The notes: generated from the letters alone by a model not told the origin. 40,633 nucleotides of DNA from Olavius algarvensis Gamma 3 endosymbiont (GCA_001735895.1 DS021198.1:592045-632677), one strand, 5' to 3'; positions 9,671-19,239 are shown, numbered from the stretch's first letter. Translations and numbers: made by a program.

Positions 9671-10470
9671 TACTGCACCCAACGCCGGATATATCCGGAG
9701 CTGTATTCCATCGCCATGACGATACCGATGATGACCAACAGAATCGCGGCCGCGGAATCGAATTCGTAACGATCAAATGAAGTTAACAGCGTCGCGCCGA
9801 TGCCGCCGCCGCCGACGATGCCGACCACCGCCGATTCGCGGAAATTGATATCCAGCCGATAAATTCCGAGCCCGATCATGCGCGGCATGACCTGCGGTTG
9901 CACCGCGTAGTTAAGCCACTGCAGCCAGCCCGCGCCGACCGCTTTGATCGCTTCGGCCTGTACCGGGTCCATATCCTCGATATCCTCGGCCAGCAGTTTG
10001 CCGTAAAAACCGATGGTGCCGACACTGAGCGCGAGAAAACCCGCAAACGGCCCGAAGCCGAACAGTTTGACGAAAAATATCGCCAGAATGATTTCCGGAA
10101 AGGTACGCGATACCGCGAGCACGCCGCGGCAGAATAAATACACCGGCCGATAGGCCAGGTTTCTGGCGGCGCCGAGACCGATCGGGACCGACAGAAGAAT
10201 GCCGATCACGGTCGAAGTAATCGTCATCCACAGGCTCTCCAGGATGCCGTCCTGGATCGAGTCCCAGCGCGAGGTAAAGTCGGGTGGAAAAAATGCCATG
10301 ATGAAGCGTTTGCCGCGGACCGCCCCCTCCGCGACCCGGTTCCAGTCTACCTCCATGGTTCCCAGCGCCAAGGCGAGATAAATTGCGATGCCTACCCACA
10401 GTCCCCAACGCAGGGTCGGGTTTTTTATGAATGGCGGGCGTCGCCAGCGGCGCAAAGTGGCTACAGGCAT
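9670..10470 (-). CDS. phnE: Phosphonate-type ABC transporter permease (PhnE-like, first copy)
   Basis: Inner-membrane permease, 266 residues. The open frame continues upstream into the ATPase gene, but that extension is an arginine-rich out-of-frame reading. The ATG at 10470 shares one base with the ATPase stop codon (TGATG) and gives a normal N-terminus ([20 protein letters not shown]) ahead of the first span. Family motifs are DIEDMDPVQAEAIKAVGAG and RLDINFRESAVVGIVGGGGIG. Two different permeases imply a heterodimeric channel, as in some PhnCDE1E2 systems. Confidence 0.9.
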   Translation of the reverse strand: MPVATLRRWRRPPFIKNPTLRWGLWVGIAIYLALALGTMEVDWNRVAEGAVRGKRFIMAFFPPDFTSRWDSIQDGILESLWMTITSTVIGILLSVPIGLGAARNLAYRPVYLFCRGVLAVSRTFPEIILAIFFVKLFGFGPFAGFLALSVGTIGFYGKLLAEDIEDMDPVQAEAIKAVGAGWLQWLNYAVQPQVMPRMIGLGIYRLDINFRESAVVGIVGGGGIGATLLTSFDRYEFDSAAAILLVIIGIVMAMEYSSGYIRRWVQ

Positions 10471-11303
10471 CAGGAAACGGGCTTCAGCTGGGTGACCTGG
10501 CTGTCCGTATCGGTCGGCGTCCCGGTCGTTTCTTCGTCCTTGACCGTTTCGATGGTGGCCTCCCAGTCTTCCTCGCCGTAGATATCGGTTAATACATCGG
10601 GGGTCAGATCTTTGGGAGGACCATCGTAGACGATGGTACCCAGCTGCAGGCCCACTACGCGGCGGGCGAACATCTGCGCCAGCAGCACGTCGTGGATATT
10701 TATGATTGCGGCCAGTTGCCGTTCGTCGCAGAGTTCGCAAATCAGGCGCATGATTTGACGCGATGTCTTCGGGTCGAGGCTGGCGGTGGGTTCGTCCACC
10801 AGCAATAGATCTGGGTTCTGTATTAAAGCACGGCAGATTCCTACGCGCTGGCGCTGGCCGCCGGATAACTCGTCAGCGCGTTTATCGGCCATGTGATCGA
10901 GCCCGACCCGCTCTAACAGGTTGAAGGCTTCATCGATGTCGGATTGCGGGAACTTGCGAAAAAAGCTGCGCCAGAATCCCACATAACCGAGCCGTCCGGA
11001 GAGCACGTTTTCCATGACGCTCAAGCGTTCTACCAGCGCGTATTCCTGAAAGATCATACCCATGCGCGTGCGCGCCCGGCGCAACTCGGTCGAACCCAAA
11101 TGCGCCAATTCGAGATCGCCGAGAAATATTCGGCCGGAGGTGGGTTCAACCAGCCGGTTGACGCAGCGGATTAAGGTGCTTTTACCGGCTCCGGACGGAC
11201 CGATAAGCGCCATAACCTGTCCCTTGGGAATTACGAGATTGACGTCCTTGAGCGCGTGATCTCCCGTTTTGTATTGCTTTTCGAGATGTTCGATGCGAAG
11301 CAT
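10470..11303 (-). CDS. phnC: Phosphonate-type ABC transporter ATP-binding protein (PhnC-like)
   Basis: Cytoplasmic ATPase of the PhnC family. Walker A is GPSGAGKST, the signature [15 protein letters not shown], and Walker [35 protein letters not shown] is typical of PhnC, with the N-terminus [20 protein letters not shown]. An upstream TTG (11342) would add 13 unlikely residues, so the ATG at 11303 is chosen. The C-terminus carries an acidic, threonine-rich tail ([20 protein letters not shown]) beyond the usual end. It is translationally coupled to the downstream permease. Confidence 0.9.
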   Translation of the reverse strand: MLRIEHLEKQYKTGDHALKDVNLVIPKGQVMALIGPSGAGKSTLIRCVNRLVEPTSGRIFLGDLELAHLGSTELRRARTRMGMIFQEYALVERLSVMENVLSGRLGYVGFWRSFFRKFPQSDIDEAFNLLERVGLDHMADKRADELSGGQRQRVGICRALIQNPDLLLVDEPTASLDPKTSRQIMRLICELCDERQLAAIINIHDVLLAQMFARRVVGLQLGTIVYDGPPKDLTPDVLTDIYGEEDWEATIETVKDEETTGTPTDTDSQVTQLKPVS

Positions 11304-11359
11304 ATGGGGTACCGATGATTGGATGCTGATATCTATCCGCAACTGCCGCAGGTCAGAGG

Positions 11360-11386
11360 GTGAGCCACGACTCCGTCGTGGCTCAC
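11360..11386 (-). terminator. Intercistronic hairpin between binding protein and ATPase genes
   Basis: A perfect 11-bp stem (GTGAGCCACGA with TCGTGGCTCAC) and a five-base loop sit between the binding-protein stop and the ATPase start. No T run follows in the direction of transcription. As with the hairpin at 866-899, it may limit read-through or protect the upstream mRNA. Confidence 0.6.
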
Positions 11387-11406
11387 ATAATGCGTGGCTC
11401 TAAGGC

Positions 11407-12378
11407 TTACTTGCAGTCGTAGCTGACGCCGTTGGCCGCGTCGATCTTGCGGATGACGTCCCAGTCGGATTTATGGTGAATCCCGACGAAGCGGCCTTCT
11501 TTCTTGAATTCTTTCTGCAGCTCCGAGCCTTCCCATTCAAAGGTGAAAAAGGCTTGCTTGATCTTGGCCGCGACTTCCGGATGCAGGTTATGGGCATGAC
11601 CGTAACCGGTGGTCGGGAAGGTGGCCGATTTGTAAATCGACATGACTTGAGATGGTTCGACTACCTTACGATCGAACATGCGGTTCATCACTGAATTGGC
11701 GACCGCCGCGACCTCGTAGTCCTTGTTGGCGATTCCGAGCACCGAATTGTCGTGCTTGCCGGAAAACACGGTTTTGAAATCGACGTCCTTGACCAGTTTG
11801 AATTCGGACTTAAGCAAGGCCGAGGGCGCCTTGTTACCCGAGTTCGAGGTGGGCGAAGTGAACGCCAGGGTGCGCCCCTTGATATCGGACGGCGACTTGA
11901 TGTCGCTGCCCTTGGGCACGATGATTTCCATTTCGTAGCCGTAAGATCCGTCTTTCGACGCCATCATCGCAAACGGTACCAGTCCGGCGCAGGAGACTGC
12001 AACCGGGTTACCGCCGGTGTTGACGCCGGCGATATGCAGCCGGCCGGAGCGCATCGCTTCGTACTGGGCCGCGTAGGATTGCACCGGAAAAAATACGACC
12101 TTTTTGCCGGTGACCTCGGACATGTGTTTGATGAACCCATCCCAGACCTTGGCATAGATCGCCGGGTCCTCGACCGGGGTATAGGAAAAGATGATGGTAT
12201 CCGGGTTGACCCATTCCTTGGGATTCAGTGGCAGGTCGGCCACCTGGTCGCGGTTGCGGTCGCAGTATTGTTTATCCAGCGTTCCGCGATAACAGTCTTC
12301 GGCCAGCGCACCGCCCGAAAAGCAGAAAACCAAGAGCAGGCCGATTAGCCTGATATAGGTCGAAGTGTGATTAGTCAT
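11407..12378 (-). CDS. phnD: Phosphonate/phosphite-type substrate-binding protein (PhnD-like)
   Basis: Periplasmic binding protein of 323 residues. The ATG at 12378 has a good ribosome-binding site (AGGAG, seven bases upstream) and opens a signal peptide (YIRLIGLLLVFCFSGGALAED). The mature part has the PhnD features PVEDPAIYAKVWDGFIKHM, AMRSGRLHIAGVNTGG and LAFTSPTSNSGNKAP, which form the oxyanion pocket in relatives. Two cysteines near the mature N-terminus (EDCYRGTLDKQYCD) and one near the C-terminus may form a disulfide. It is the first gene of a - strand operon followed by PhnC and two PhnE proteins, and faces the phosphatase gene divergently. Confidence 0.9.
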   Translation of the reverse strand: MTNHTSTYIRLIGLLLVFCFSGGALAEDCYRGTLDKQYCDRNRDQVADLPLNPKEWVNPDTIIFSYTPVEDPAIYAKVWDGFIKHMSEVTGKKVVFFPVQSYAAQYEAMRSGRLHIAGVNTGGNPVAVSCAGLVPFAMMASKDGSYGYEMEIIVPKGSDIKSPSDIKGRTLAFTSPTSNSGNKAPSALLKSEFKLVKDVDFKTVFSGKHDNSVLGIANKDYEVAAVANSVMNRMFDRKVVEPSQVMSIYKSATFPTTGYGHAHNLHPEVAAKIKQAFFTFEWEGSELQKEFKKEGRFVGIHHKSDWDVIRKIDAANGVSYDCK

Positions 12379-12489
12379 TATATTTCTCCTCGCTCTGATT
12401 GATAGGACGGCGTTATTATCGATTCTGTGTTCGTTGGGGCCGTCACAGCGGATCATTATCATGTTTCAAAACTGATGATGCAACCTTAG

Positions 12490-12504
12490 ACAATGTTGTA
12501 TTGT
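12490..12504. promoter_or_regulatory. Possible operator in the divergent phnD/phosphatase region
   Basis: ACAAT and ATTGT form a 5-bp inverted repeat around GTTGT between the two divergent genes. This is a weak signal, listed for its position only. Confidence 0.25.
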
Positions 12505-12548
12505 GGACGGTATAGATTTCCGCCCGGGACCCTTGCTGGTAAAAATCC

Positions 12549-13157
12549 TTGAATCAACTGCTACAAATCGATCGCCTGGCAAATCGCTATTTTGCGATGC
12601 GGCATGGCCACAGTTTGGCCAACGAGCAAGCTATCATTGTCAGCGACCCGCAAAACGGTTGTTCGGGTTTCGGCCTGAGCGAGCAAGGTAGTGTCCAGGT
12701 TAAACAAAGCCTGCGGCAGGCCTCCATGCTCGATGCCGGGACAATGATTGTCTGCTCCGATTTCAGACGCGCCCGCGAAACTGCCGAAATCGCTCATTCC
12801 TGGCTCGGCTGCGCCGCTCCGATAGCCGTCGAGTTGCGATTGCGCGAGCGTAATTTCGGTGAATTCGAATTGACCGCGGACAGCGGCTATGAAGATGTCT
12901 GGCGCCAGGATAAGACGAATCCGGACGGTCGCTGGCGCGGCGTCGAGAGTGTCAACCGGGTTATGCGCCGGGTAACGTCGTTGATAAGAGAAATCGATGA
13001 GCGCTATTGCGATGCAAAAATACTGCTGGTATCTCACGGCGACGCATTGCAGATTTTACAAACCGCCTTTGCCAGGCGGGCCGCGACGGATCATCGGCAA
13101 CTCGAGCACCTGCACACGGCCGAAATCCGACGCTTGCATCTGAGTCCGCCGGAATAG
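12549..13157 (+). CDS. Histidine phosphatase family protein (phosphoglycerate mutase-like)
   Basis: A cytoplasmic phosphatase of 202 residues. The catalytic RHG motif is in YFAMRHGHSLANE. Other active-site blocks are the conserved arginine region CSDFRRARETAEIA, the acidic residue in LRERNFGEFE and the second histidine in ILLVSHGDALQIL. The start is probably the TTG at 12549; the only in-frame ATG (12597) would cut into the catalytic motif. It is divergent from the phosphonate-type importer, so it may release phosphate from an imported or derived phosphoester. The substrate is unknown. Confidence 0.87.
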   Translation: MNQLLQIDRLANRYFAMRHGHSLANEQAIIVSDPQNGCSGFGLSEQGSVQVKQSLRQASMLDAGTMIVCSDFRRARETAEIAHSWLGCAAPIAVELRLRERNFGEFELTADSGYEDVWRQDKTNPDGRWRGVESVNRVMRRVTSLIREIDERYCDAKILLVSHGDALQILQTAFARRAATDHRQLEHLHTAEIRRLHLSPPE

Positions 13158-13186
13158 CCGCAAAGTCTGGGCCCATCGCCGATCGC

Positions 13187-14770
13187 TTAGGTCTGTTTGT
13201 CGCGGGCGAGGTTGAGGTAGTAGCAGATACGGCTGAGATGGCGGCTGACCCGGGTCAGCCAACGCAGGGCTTCCGCACATTCGGTGGCGTAACGAATATC
13301 GATTTCGCCGCTTGCCACCGCCTGGTAAATTTTCTCCCGCTGCGGGTCTTCCATAGCGAAAGTGCGCTGATAAGCTTCGTCGGCAAGCCGTTGTGCGCGC
13401 TGTAATCGCTGTGCTTCGACCGCATCGATAATTTCATCGATTTGACTGTCGAGCACGATTTCGACCTCGGTTAACTCGGACCGCTGGCTGGCGACAACGG
13501 CGCGCTGCAAATCTTCATCGCAGCGCTCGTGCAGGCGTTGCATATGGTCGATGGCGTGAATCAGCGCGATTAACTGGCGCGCCTCGCGGCTTTGCGGATC
13601 GCGAACCTTGATCTGGTCGAGGAATTCATGAGTTTCGTCGAGTATTGCCTGAAGCCGCGGCATGTCGGCGCGAATTTCGTGTTCTTCCTGTTCCAGGATC
13701 AGGTTGATGTTTACCATCAGGGTCAAGAACTCGGTGATGATGACTTTTTGCGAAGCCAGCAACGCCACTTCGGGTTCCTGTAACAGCGCTTTGTCGAGGC
13801 TGCGGCTATAGCGCGGGCTGAGATCGGGGATCAGGTTTTCGATCAGGCGCGCGAATTGCGGGGTAAACGGCAACGCCAGTAGAGCGCCCAGTAAATTGAA
13901 GCTGGTGTGAAAGGCGACCAGGGCGATTTCCGGGTTGTCGATAATTCGACCGCCGCTGCCGGTCTGCCAGATATAAACGAATGGAGTGATTAGAAGTAAC
14001 GCGCCCATAGCGGTAAAAATATTGTAAACCACATGCGAAAAACCGGTGCGACGGGTTCCCGCGGAACCGCCGATGGTAGCGACTGCCGCGGTGACCGTGG
14101 TGCCGACATCCATGCCGATGACCATAGCCGCCGCTTGTTCGAAGTTAATCGCCCCGGCGTTTATTGCAACCAGTGCCGTTGCGACGCCGGCGCTGGAGGA
14201 CTGGGTAACAATGGTGATCGCGATGCCGAGCAGCAACAACTTGACGCGGCCAGGCCAGTTGTCCGCCGGCATTAAATCGAGGTCGATGAAATCCGCATGC
14301 TGCGCCGCTGCCTGTTGCAGCAGGTCGATGCCGACAAAAATCAGGCCGAAACCCGCCAGCGATAATCCTAGCTGGGCGAGGCGCCCCGAGGCGAAGAAGC
14401 GCAGCATGACACCGACAAATATCAACGGCAGCAGCAAGCTGCCGAGTTGCAGCTTGAATCCGACCAGCGCTACCAGCCAACCGGTGATCGTAGTGCCGAT
14501 ATTGGCCCCGAATATAATGCCGAGCGATTGCGGGAAAGTCAGCAGGCCGGCACCGACGAAACCGACCGCCGCAACCGTGGTCGCGCTCGAGGATTGTAAA
14601 ATGGCGGTACTGATGGCGCCGGTAGTAGCGCCGCTCCACGGGCTGCGGGTCGCATTTGCCAGCCATTGGCTGATGCTGGCGCCGGTTAAGGCTTTCAGGC
14701 CTTCCGTCATGACTATCATGCCCAGCAAGAAAACACCGACGCCGCCAATTGCCTGTATCAGGGACTGCAA
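13187..14770 (-). CDS. Na+/phosphate cotransporter family protein with PhoU-like C-terminal domain
   Basis: An inner-membrane NptA/YjbB-type transporter of 527 residues. It has two inverted Na_Pi_cotrans repeats, each with the QSSSA signature (TAILQSSSATTVAAVGFVGA and TIVTQSSSAGVATALVAINA) and glycine-rich GANIGTT and GMDVGTT motifs. Roughly residues 330-527 form a helical PhoU-like regulatory domain. The TTG start at 14770 is supported by GGGAGG five bases upstream. It is convergent with the phosphatase gene and probably extends the phosphorus theme of the adjacent importer. In relatives the protein imports or exports phosphate; direction here is unknown. Confidence 0.9.
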   Translation of the reverse strand: MQSLIQAIGGVGVFLLGMIVMTEGLKALTGASISQWLANATRSPWSGATTGAISTAILQSSSATTVAAVGFVGAGLLTFPQSLGIIFGANIGTTITGWLVALVGFKLQLGSLLLPLIFVGVMLRFFASGRLAQLGLSLAGFGLIFVGIDLLQQAAAQHADFIDLDLMPADNWPGRVKLLLLGIAITIVTQSSSAGVATALVAINAGAINFEQAAAMVIGMDVGTTVTAAVATIGGSAGTRRTGFSHVVYNIFTAMGALLLITPFVYIWQTGSGGRIIDNPEIALVAFHTSFNLLGALLALPFTPQFARLIENLIPDLSPRYSRSLDKALLQEPEVALLASQKVIITEFLTLMVNINLILEQEEHEIRADMPRLQAILDETHEFLDQIKVRDPQSREARQLIALIHAIDHMQRLHERCDEDLQRAVVASQRSELTEVEIVLDSQIDEIIDAVEAQRLQRAQRLADEAYQRTFAMEDPQREKIYQAVASGEIDIRYATECAEALRWLTRVSRHLSRICYYLNLARDKQT

Positions 14771-15233
14771 ATCAGCCTCCCGAAAATCGGCGTTTTCCCA
14801 TAACTAGGCGTACGCCGAACAGTTAAACCTTTATCTAGTTCATATGACAGCATTGCGACTTGTTTTTAAATTCTCAAGTTACGTGGCTTCATAAGGTATC
14901 AGGAATCTTATGTGAGCTTCAATTACAACGGATTACGAGCACGCTAACATCAGCGCAACCCAGTAGGCTTCGTGCAGCGACTTCTTCAAGGTCCTCGCAT
15001 TCTTCTTGCTGATGCACATGCTGTCGGCCTGCGTATTGGCATGAGATCGGCAATTCCCCTTCCGAGATACAGGACAGAGACAGGAACTGGAAATATACGC
15101 CACGCTCAAGGGTTATTACTTGACTAAGCGCAGCAACGCGCCGGAAAAAAGGCTTAGCGGGAAATTATCGAAAAGATCGCGCTGCTGCGAAGATGATGCC
15201 TCGGCCAAAAGGAGTAGCTCGCGCAACAGGCGC
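14771..15233. other. Intergenic region without a recognised gene
   Basis: No intact gene is supported. On the - strand around 14945-15060 a short reading (SKKNARTLKKSLHEAYWVAL) and around 15130-15240 another (AIERLLRELLLLAEASSSQQ) look protein-like. They lack starts, signals or recognisable relatives and may be decayed fragments. No terminator or RNA gene was seen. Confidence 0.4.
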
Positions 15234-15524
15234 TCAATCGCCGTCGAGGATAAACAGAGTACATTGCGCATTATCGCGGCGTAGCGGTTTGACCGGCGCA
15301 TATTCTGCGGAGTCGACGAAGGCTCTGGCCGAGGCCATGTCGGGGAATTCGATCACGACCATCCGGGTCGGCGTCCACAAGTCGGTTTCGCGAACCTCCA
15401 TTTCACCGCCACGCGCGCGGTAACGACCGCCGTACTTTTCGGCGATCGGCTTGGCCAGTTTTTTGTACTCTTCATAGACTTCGGGGTTTTCGATCCGGGT
15501 ATCTACTATTAAAAACGCACTCAT
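15234..15524 (-). CDS. DUF1330 domain protein
   Basis: A small cytoplasmic protein of 96 residues with the ferredoxin-like DUF1330 pattern: SAFLIVDTRIENPEVYEEYK, then KPIAEKYGGRYRARGG and RMVVIEFPDMASARAFVDSAEYA. The ATG at 15524 has a ribosome-binding site (GAGGAG) and is favoured over an extended frame. It is divergent from the enoyl-CoA hydratase gene. DUF1330 proteins often sit in catabolic clusters, but their reaction is generally unknown, so no function is assigned. Confidence 0.88.
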   Translation of the reverse strand: MSAFLIVDTRIENPEVYEEYKKLAKPIAEKYGGRYRARGGEMEVRETDLWTPTRMVVIEFPDMASARAFVDSAEYAPVKPLRRDNAQCTLFILDGD

Positions 15525-15550
15525 CAGTTGCTCCTCGCCTGGATAGTCAA

Positions 15551-15563
15551 AGTAAATTTTACT
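15551..15563. promoter_or_regulatory. Palindrome in the divergent DUF1330/enoyl-CoA hydratase promoter region
   Basis: AGTAAATTTTACT is a 6-1-6 dyad between the two divergent starts. It shares half-site letters with, but is arranged differently from, the dyads at 20523-20563. A possible -10 element (TATACT) lies near 15583 on the + strand. Confidence 0.35.
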
Positions 15564-15616
15564 GAATTTATGATGACTCGTTATACTGTGCCTACCTAAT
15601 TCCAAGCAAGCAGCGA

Positions 15617-16402
15617 ATGAATAATTTCGAAACTATAAAATTTGACAAACAGGGCGCAATTGCCCGCATCGAACTAAACCGCCCCGCTGCCGCCAATGGC
15701 CTGAATGCACTCATGGCGAGCGAATTACACCAGGCTGCGAAGCTTTGCGGGCGCGATCCCGAACTCAAGGCGGTGCTGTTGAGCGCCAGCGGGCGCTTCT
15801 TTTGCGCCGGTGGCGATCTCAAGGAACTACTGGCGCGGGGTGACACCGTGGGGCAGGCGATCGAGTCGCTGGCGGACGATTTACATGGCGCGATTTCTCA
15901 ACTGGCGCGCATGCAGGCAGCGCTGATCGTCGCGGTCAACGGCGTCGCCGCCGGTGCCGGTTTCAGTATCGCGCTGGCTGGCGATATCGTGTTGGCGGGC
16001 GCATCGGCAAGCTTCACCATGGCTTATACCCGAGCCGGGTTGTGCCCCGACGGTAGCTCGAGTTATTTTCTGCCACGCCTGGTGGGATTGCGCCGGGCCC
16101 AGGAGTTGATGCTGACCAATCGAACCCTGAGCGCCGCCGAAGCCCTCGATCTGGGCCTGGTGACGCGGGTCGTTGACGATGACGAGCTGGCAGGGCAGGC
16201 GGAACGGGTTGCCAGCGAACTCGCCGCCGGTGCACGGCTGTCGACGGCCTATATAAAGAAGCTGCTGTTGGCCAGCGCCGGTAACGACCTCGAAACCCAG
16301 ATGGAACTCGAGACTCAGCTGATATCACAGTGTGCGGCCTCGCCGGATGGGCGCGAGGGGATCCAGGCTTTTGTCGATAAACGCAAACCCAAATATGACT
16401 GA
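15617..16402 (+). CDS. Enoyl-CoA hydratase/isomerase family protein (PaaG-like)
   Basis: A crotonase-fold enzyme of 261 residues. The oxyanion-hole regions are RFFCAGGDLKE (61-70) and NGVAAGAGFSIALAGD (108-123). An acidic residue, D145, sits in GLCPDGSSSYFLPRLVG, where PaaG-type isomerases have their catalytic aspartate. The first glutamate of classical hydratases is not evident. It probably hydrates or isomerises an unsaturated acyl-CoA. Its last eight bases overlap the start of the aminotransferase gene, so the two are coupled. It stands divergent from the DUF1330 gene and near two CoA ligases. Confidence 0.92.
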   Translation: MNNFETIKFDKQGAIARIELNRPAAANGLNALMASELHQAAKLCGRDPELKAVLLSASGRFFCAGGDLKELLARGDTVGQAIESLADDLHGAISQLARMQAALIVAVNGVAAGAGFSIALAGDIVLAGASASFTMAYTRAGLCPDGSSSYFLPRLVGLRRAQELMLTNRTLSAAEALDLGLVTRVVDDDELAGQAERVASELAAGARLSTAYIKKLLLASAGNDLETQMELETQLISQCAASPDGREGIQAFVDKRKPKYD

Positions 16403-17306
16403 CAGGGGAATTACACCCGATTTTTCTAAAGGAGCGGCCTTTATCGAGGGCGAGTATGTCGGCATCGCCGACGCCAAAATCCCGCTGCTGGACTGGGGTT
16501 TCCTGCATTCAGATGCGACCTACGATGTCGCGCACGTCTGGCGCGGTAAATTTTTCCGCGTCGGTGAGTATCTCGATCGTTTTCAAGCCAGCATGGCAAG
16601 ACTGCGCATGTCGATTCCCTATAACCGTGACCAGGTCCGGGCGGTCATGTTCGAACTAGTCAGACTTAGCGGATTACGCGATGCTTATGTCGAAATTGTA
16701 TGCACCCGCGGCATTCCGGCGCCGGGTTCGCGCGATCCGCGCAGTTGCGAAAACCGATTCCTCGCCTTCGCGGTTCCGTTTATCTGGATTGCCAATGATG
16801 AAAAGCGCGAGCAGGGCCTCAATCTGTTGATTAGCAAGCGCCAACGAATTCCGCCCGAGGCTGTCGATACCCGCATCAAGAATTATCACTGGCTGGATAT
16901 GGTGATGGCCCTGTTCGAAGCTTACGACGAGGGCGCCGATACCGTTGTGCTGGTCGATGGGCAAGGTAACCTGGTCGAAGGGCCGGGATTCAACGTCTTC
17001 GTGCGCCATGAGGACACCGTTATTACCCCGGTGCGCGGCGTGCTCGAGGGGGTCACCAGGCAAACCATTCTGGAGTTGTTGGCACGGCAAGATTTACAGG
17101 TGAAACAGGAGCCGCTGCCTCCGGCTACGGCCGTAGCCGCCGACGAAGCCTTTATTACCAGCACCGCGGGTGGCATTATGCCGATTACCCGCATCAATGG
17201 CTCGCCGATAGGCGACGGCAGGCCGGGAGCCCTGACGACCGGACTAAACCAAGCTTATTGGGCGTTACACGATGATCCCGAACTCAATATAGAAGTCGAG
17301 TACTGA
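16395..17306 (+). CDS. Class IV aminotransferase (BCAT/D-amino acid aminotransferase-like)
   Basis: A PLP-dependent aminotransferase, fold type IV, 303 residues. The ATG at 16395 overlaps the preceding stop (ATGACTGA); an upstream frame extension lies inside the hydratase gene. K162 in [12 protein letters not shown] is the expected PLP lysine. The cofactor-binding [18 protein letters not shown] and [15 protein letters not shown] regions follow. The N-terminal part ([20 protein letters not shown]) is the usual substrate-binding segment. Its place between a PaaG-like enzyme and an SDR suggests a catabolic amine or keto acid step instead of branched-chain amino acid synthesis, but the substrate is unknown. 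Confidence 0.92.
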   Translation: MTDRGITPDFSKGAAFIEGEYVGIADAKIPLLDWGFLHSDATYDVAHVWRGKFFRVGEYLDRFQASMARLRMSIPYNRDQVRAVMFELVRLSGLRDAYVEIVCTRGIPAPGSRDPRSCENRFLAFAVPFIWIANDEKREQGLNLLISKRQRIPPEAVDTRIKNYHWLDMVMALFEAYDEGADTVVLVDGQGNLVEGPGFNVFVRHEDTVITPVRGVLEGVTRQTILELLARQDLQVKQEPLPPATAVAADEAFITSTAGGIMPITRINGSPIGDGRPGALTTGLNQAYWALHDDPELNIEVEY

Positions 17307-17317
17307 AGGAACGAAGA

Positions 17318-18076
17318 ATGAGTGACAGTTTGCAAGTGGCGCTTGTCACGGGGGCCGGAAGCGGTATCGGCAGGGCGGTATGCCATGCCTTGTGGGATGC
17401 GGGTTACGCCGTGCTGCTCGCCGGCAGGCGGCTGCCGGCTTTGCAGGAAACCGTCGATCTCGCCGGCGCAGATGGGTCACGCTGCCTGTGTGTGCCAACC
17501 GATGTGGGTAAACCGGAACAGGTTGCGGCGTTATTCGAGCAAGCCGAAAAGACATTCGGTCGGCTCGATCTGTTGTTCAACAATGCGGGCAGCTATACCC
17601 CCGGCGTGCCGCTGGAGGAGTTGACCTACGAGCAATGGCAGGCAACGGTGGATGTCAACCTGACCGGCCCGTTTTTATGCGCCCAGCAGGCGATAAGAGT
17701 GATGAAGGCGCAGCATCCCAGGGGCGGGCGCATCATAAATAATGGCTCTATTTCCGCGCATGCGCCGCGTCCGTTTTCCGCGCCTTACACTTCGACCAAA
17801 CATGCGATTACCGGGCTTACCAAATCGATTTCACTCGATTGCCGCAACGACAATATCGCCTGTGGTCAGATCGATATCGGCAACGCCGCGACGCCAATGA
17901 CGAAAGCCATGCCGCAGGGCGTACCGCAGGCGAACGGCGAACGCGTCGAGGAGCCGGTCATGGACGTAACCCATGTTGCCCGCGCGGTACTGCAGATGGC
18001 GTCGTTGCCGCTCGATACCAACGTTCAATTCATGACGATCATGGCGACCACGATGCCCTATATCGGGCGCGGTTAA
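17318..18076 (+). CDS. Short-chain dehydrogenase/reductase (SDR)
   Basis: A classical SDR of 252 residues. TGAGSGIG (11-18) binds the nucleotide, NNAG is at about residues 88-91, and the catalytic set is S144 (NGSISA), Y157 and K161 (YTSTK). The TDVGKPEQ segment after beta-3 suggests NAD(H) preference. A good ribosome-binding site (AAGGAACGAAG) lies in the 11-base gap after the aminotransferase, so this is the third gene of a small operon. It probably oxidises a hydroxy intermediate made by the other enzymes, by inference. Confidence 0.92.
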   Translation: MSDSLQVALVTGAGSGIGRAVCHALWDAGYAVLLAGRRLPALQETVDLAGADGSRCLCVPTDVGKPEQVAALFEQAEKTFGRLDLLFNNAGSYTPGVPLEELTYEQWQATVDVNLTGPFLCAQQAIRVMKAQHPRGGRIINNGSISAHAPRPFSAPYTSTKHAITGLTKSISLDCRNDNIACGQIDIGNAATPMTKAMPQGVPQANGERVEEPVMDVTHVARAVLQMASLPLDTNVQFMTIMATTMPYIGRG

Positions 18077-18144
18077 CGCGAAAACGCTCCAGCGCTGCGC
18101 GCAGGGCGAGCGGCAGGATACCCGGAGATGCGTCTGGATGTAGG

Positions 18145-19239
18145 CTAAATGGCGCCGCTGGATTTCCAGCATAGAGCGTCGACCGCATCGACCAGTTCCG
18201 GACTGCTGTCCGGTCGCAGCGCCCGTTGATCGATCCAGGCGGGGTAGGTCGGTCCGTTTTCGTCGATAGCATGGCGCGCCCGGAATTGCGCATGGTTTGC
18301 CAATTCATCCGGCGCAAACAGAAGTTCGAAACAGCAATCGACCGAGTCGAATATTTGCTGCCAATGCCTTCCGGGTTGGGCGGCGATTTCCGCTGCGACG
18401 GCGTCGATTAACCCATGCTGCGGCATTTTTTCGAACTGCCGTGCAATCCATTCGGGCTTGCCCAGTAGCTTACAAAAGTTTTCCCAAAATCCGGCTTCGA
18501 GGGCGCCGAGGCTGACGAAGCGATCGTCGGCGCAGCGGTAAATGTTGTAACAGGCGGCGCCGCCGTTGAGAATCGATGCCGCCCGCTCGGTCGATTTTCC
18601 CAACAACGGCAGATACTGCCAGGCCATCAACGACTCGGTCATGCTGATATCGAGATAGACGCCGCCGCGGCCTGATTTTTTTGCGTGCAGAGCGGCCAGC
18701 ATGGCGATACTGGCCTGCAGCGCCGCGGCATGATCGGCGATTGGCGGGTAGCCGATGCCCGGTGTTTCGGCGCTGCCGCTAACGATCGATTGCGCGCTCA
18801 CCGCGCAGTAATTAATGTCGTGGCCGGCGCGCTGGGCATAGGGTCCGTTTTGTCCGTAACCCGAAAGCGCACAATGAATCAGGCCGGGATTTAGCGAATG
18901 CAGTTGCGCGCGCCCGAATCCGAGCCGGGCCAAAACCCCGGGACGATAGGATTCCAGCAGGATGTCGGCGTTTTCCAACAGGTCGGCGAGTTTCCGCCGA
19001 TCCTCCGGCTGCTTGAGATTGAGCTGGCAAATGCGTTTGCCGCGATTGAGGTGGCGATAAATAGGGGACAGCCCGGCTTTGTCTCTCTGCATGAAAAAAC
19101 GCATCGGATCCCCGCCTGGCGGTTCCACCTTGATTACGTCGGCGCCGAGATCCGCCAGCTGGCGAGTTGCGAACGGCCCGGGGATATATTGCGATAAATC
19201 GATGACCCGAACCTTTTCGAGCAGGGCTTGCGGCGACAT
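18145..19239 (-). CDS. CaiB/BaiF (family III) CoA-transferase, alpha-methylacyl-CoA racemase-like
   Basis: A family III CoA-transferase or racemase of 364 residues. The N-terminus (VRVIDLSQYIPGPFATRQLADLGADVIKVE) and GGDPMRF are family signatures. D141 in RAGHDINYCAVSAQ is the catalytic aspartate; the GHDINY context matches alpha-methylacyl-CoA racemases more closely than formyl-CoA transferases. It starts 15 bases after the PaaK-like gene stop and is the last gene of the - strand operon. It could epimerise a branched acyl-CoA or move CoA between acids; the sequence does not separate these. Confidence 0.9.
   Translation of the reverse strand: MSPQALLEKVRVIDLSQYIPGPFATRQLADLGADVIKVEPPGGDPMRFFMQRDKAGLSPIYRHLNRGKRICQLNLKQPEDRRKLADLLENADILLESYRPGVLARLGFGRAQLHSLNPGLIHCALSGYGQNGPYAQRAGHDINYCAVSAQSIVSGSAETPGIGYPPIADHAAALQASIAMLAALHAKKSGRGGVYLDISMTESLMAWQYLPLLGKSTERAASILNGGAACYNIYRCADDRFVSLGALEAGFWENFCKLLGKPEWIARQFEKMPQHGLIDAVAAEIAAQPGRHWQQIFDSVDCCFELLFAPDELANHAQFRARHAIDENGPTYPAWIDQRALRPDSSPELVDAVDALCWKSSGAI

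Noticed and set aside
10471-10740. N-terminal extension of the first PhnE-like permease into the ATPase gene
   Set aside because: The extension is arginine-rich out-of-frame reading of phnC; the ATG at 10470 overlaps the phnC stop and gives a normal permease start.
15116-15301. Small - strand gene between the Na+/Pi cotransporter and DUF1330
   Set aside because: It overlaps the DUF1330 gene, has no ribosome-binding site and no recognisable family; mentioned only as possible remnant sequence.
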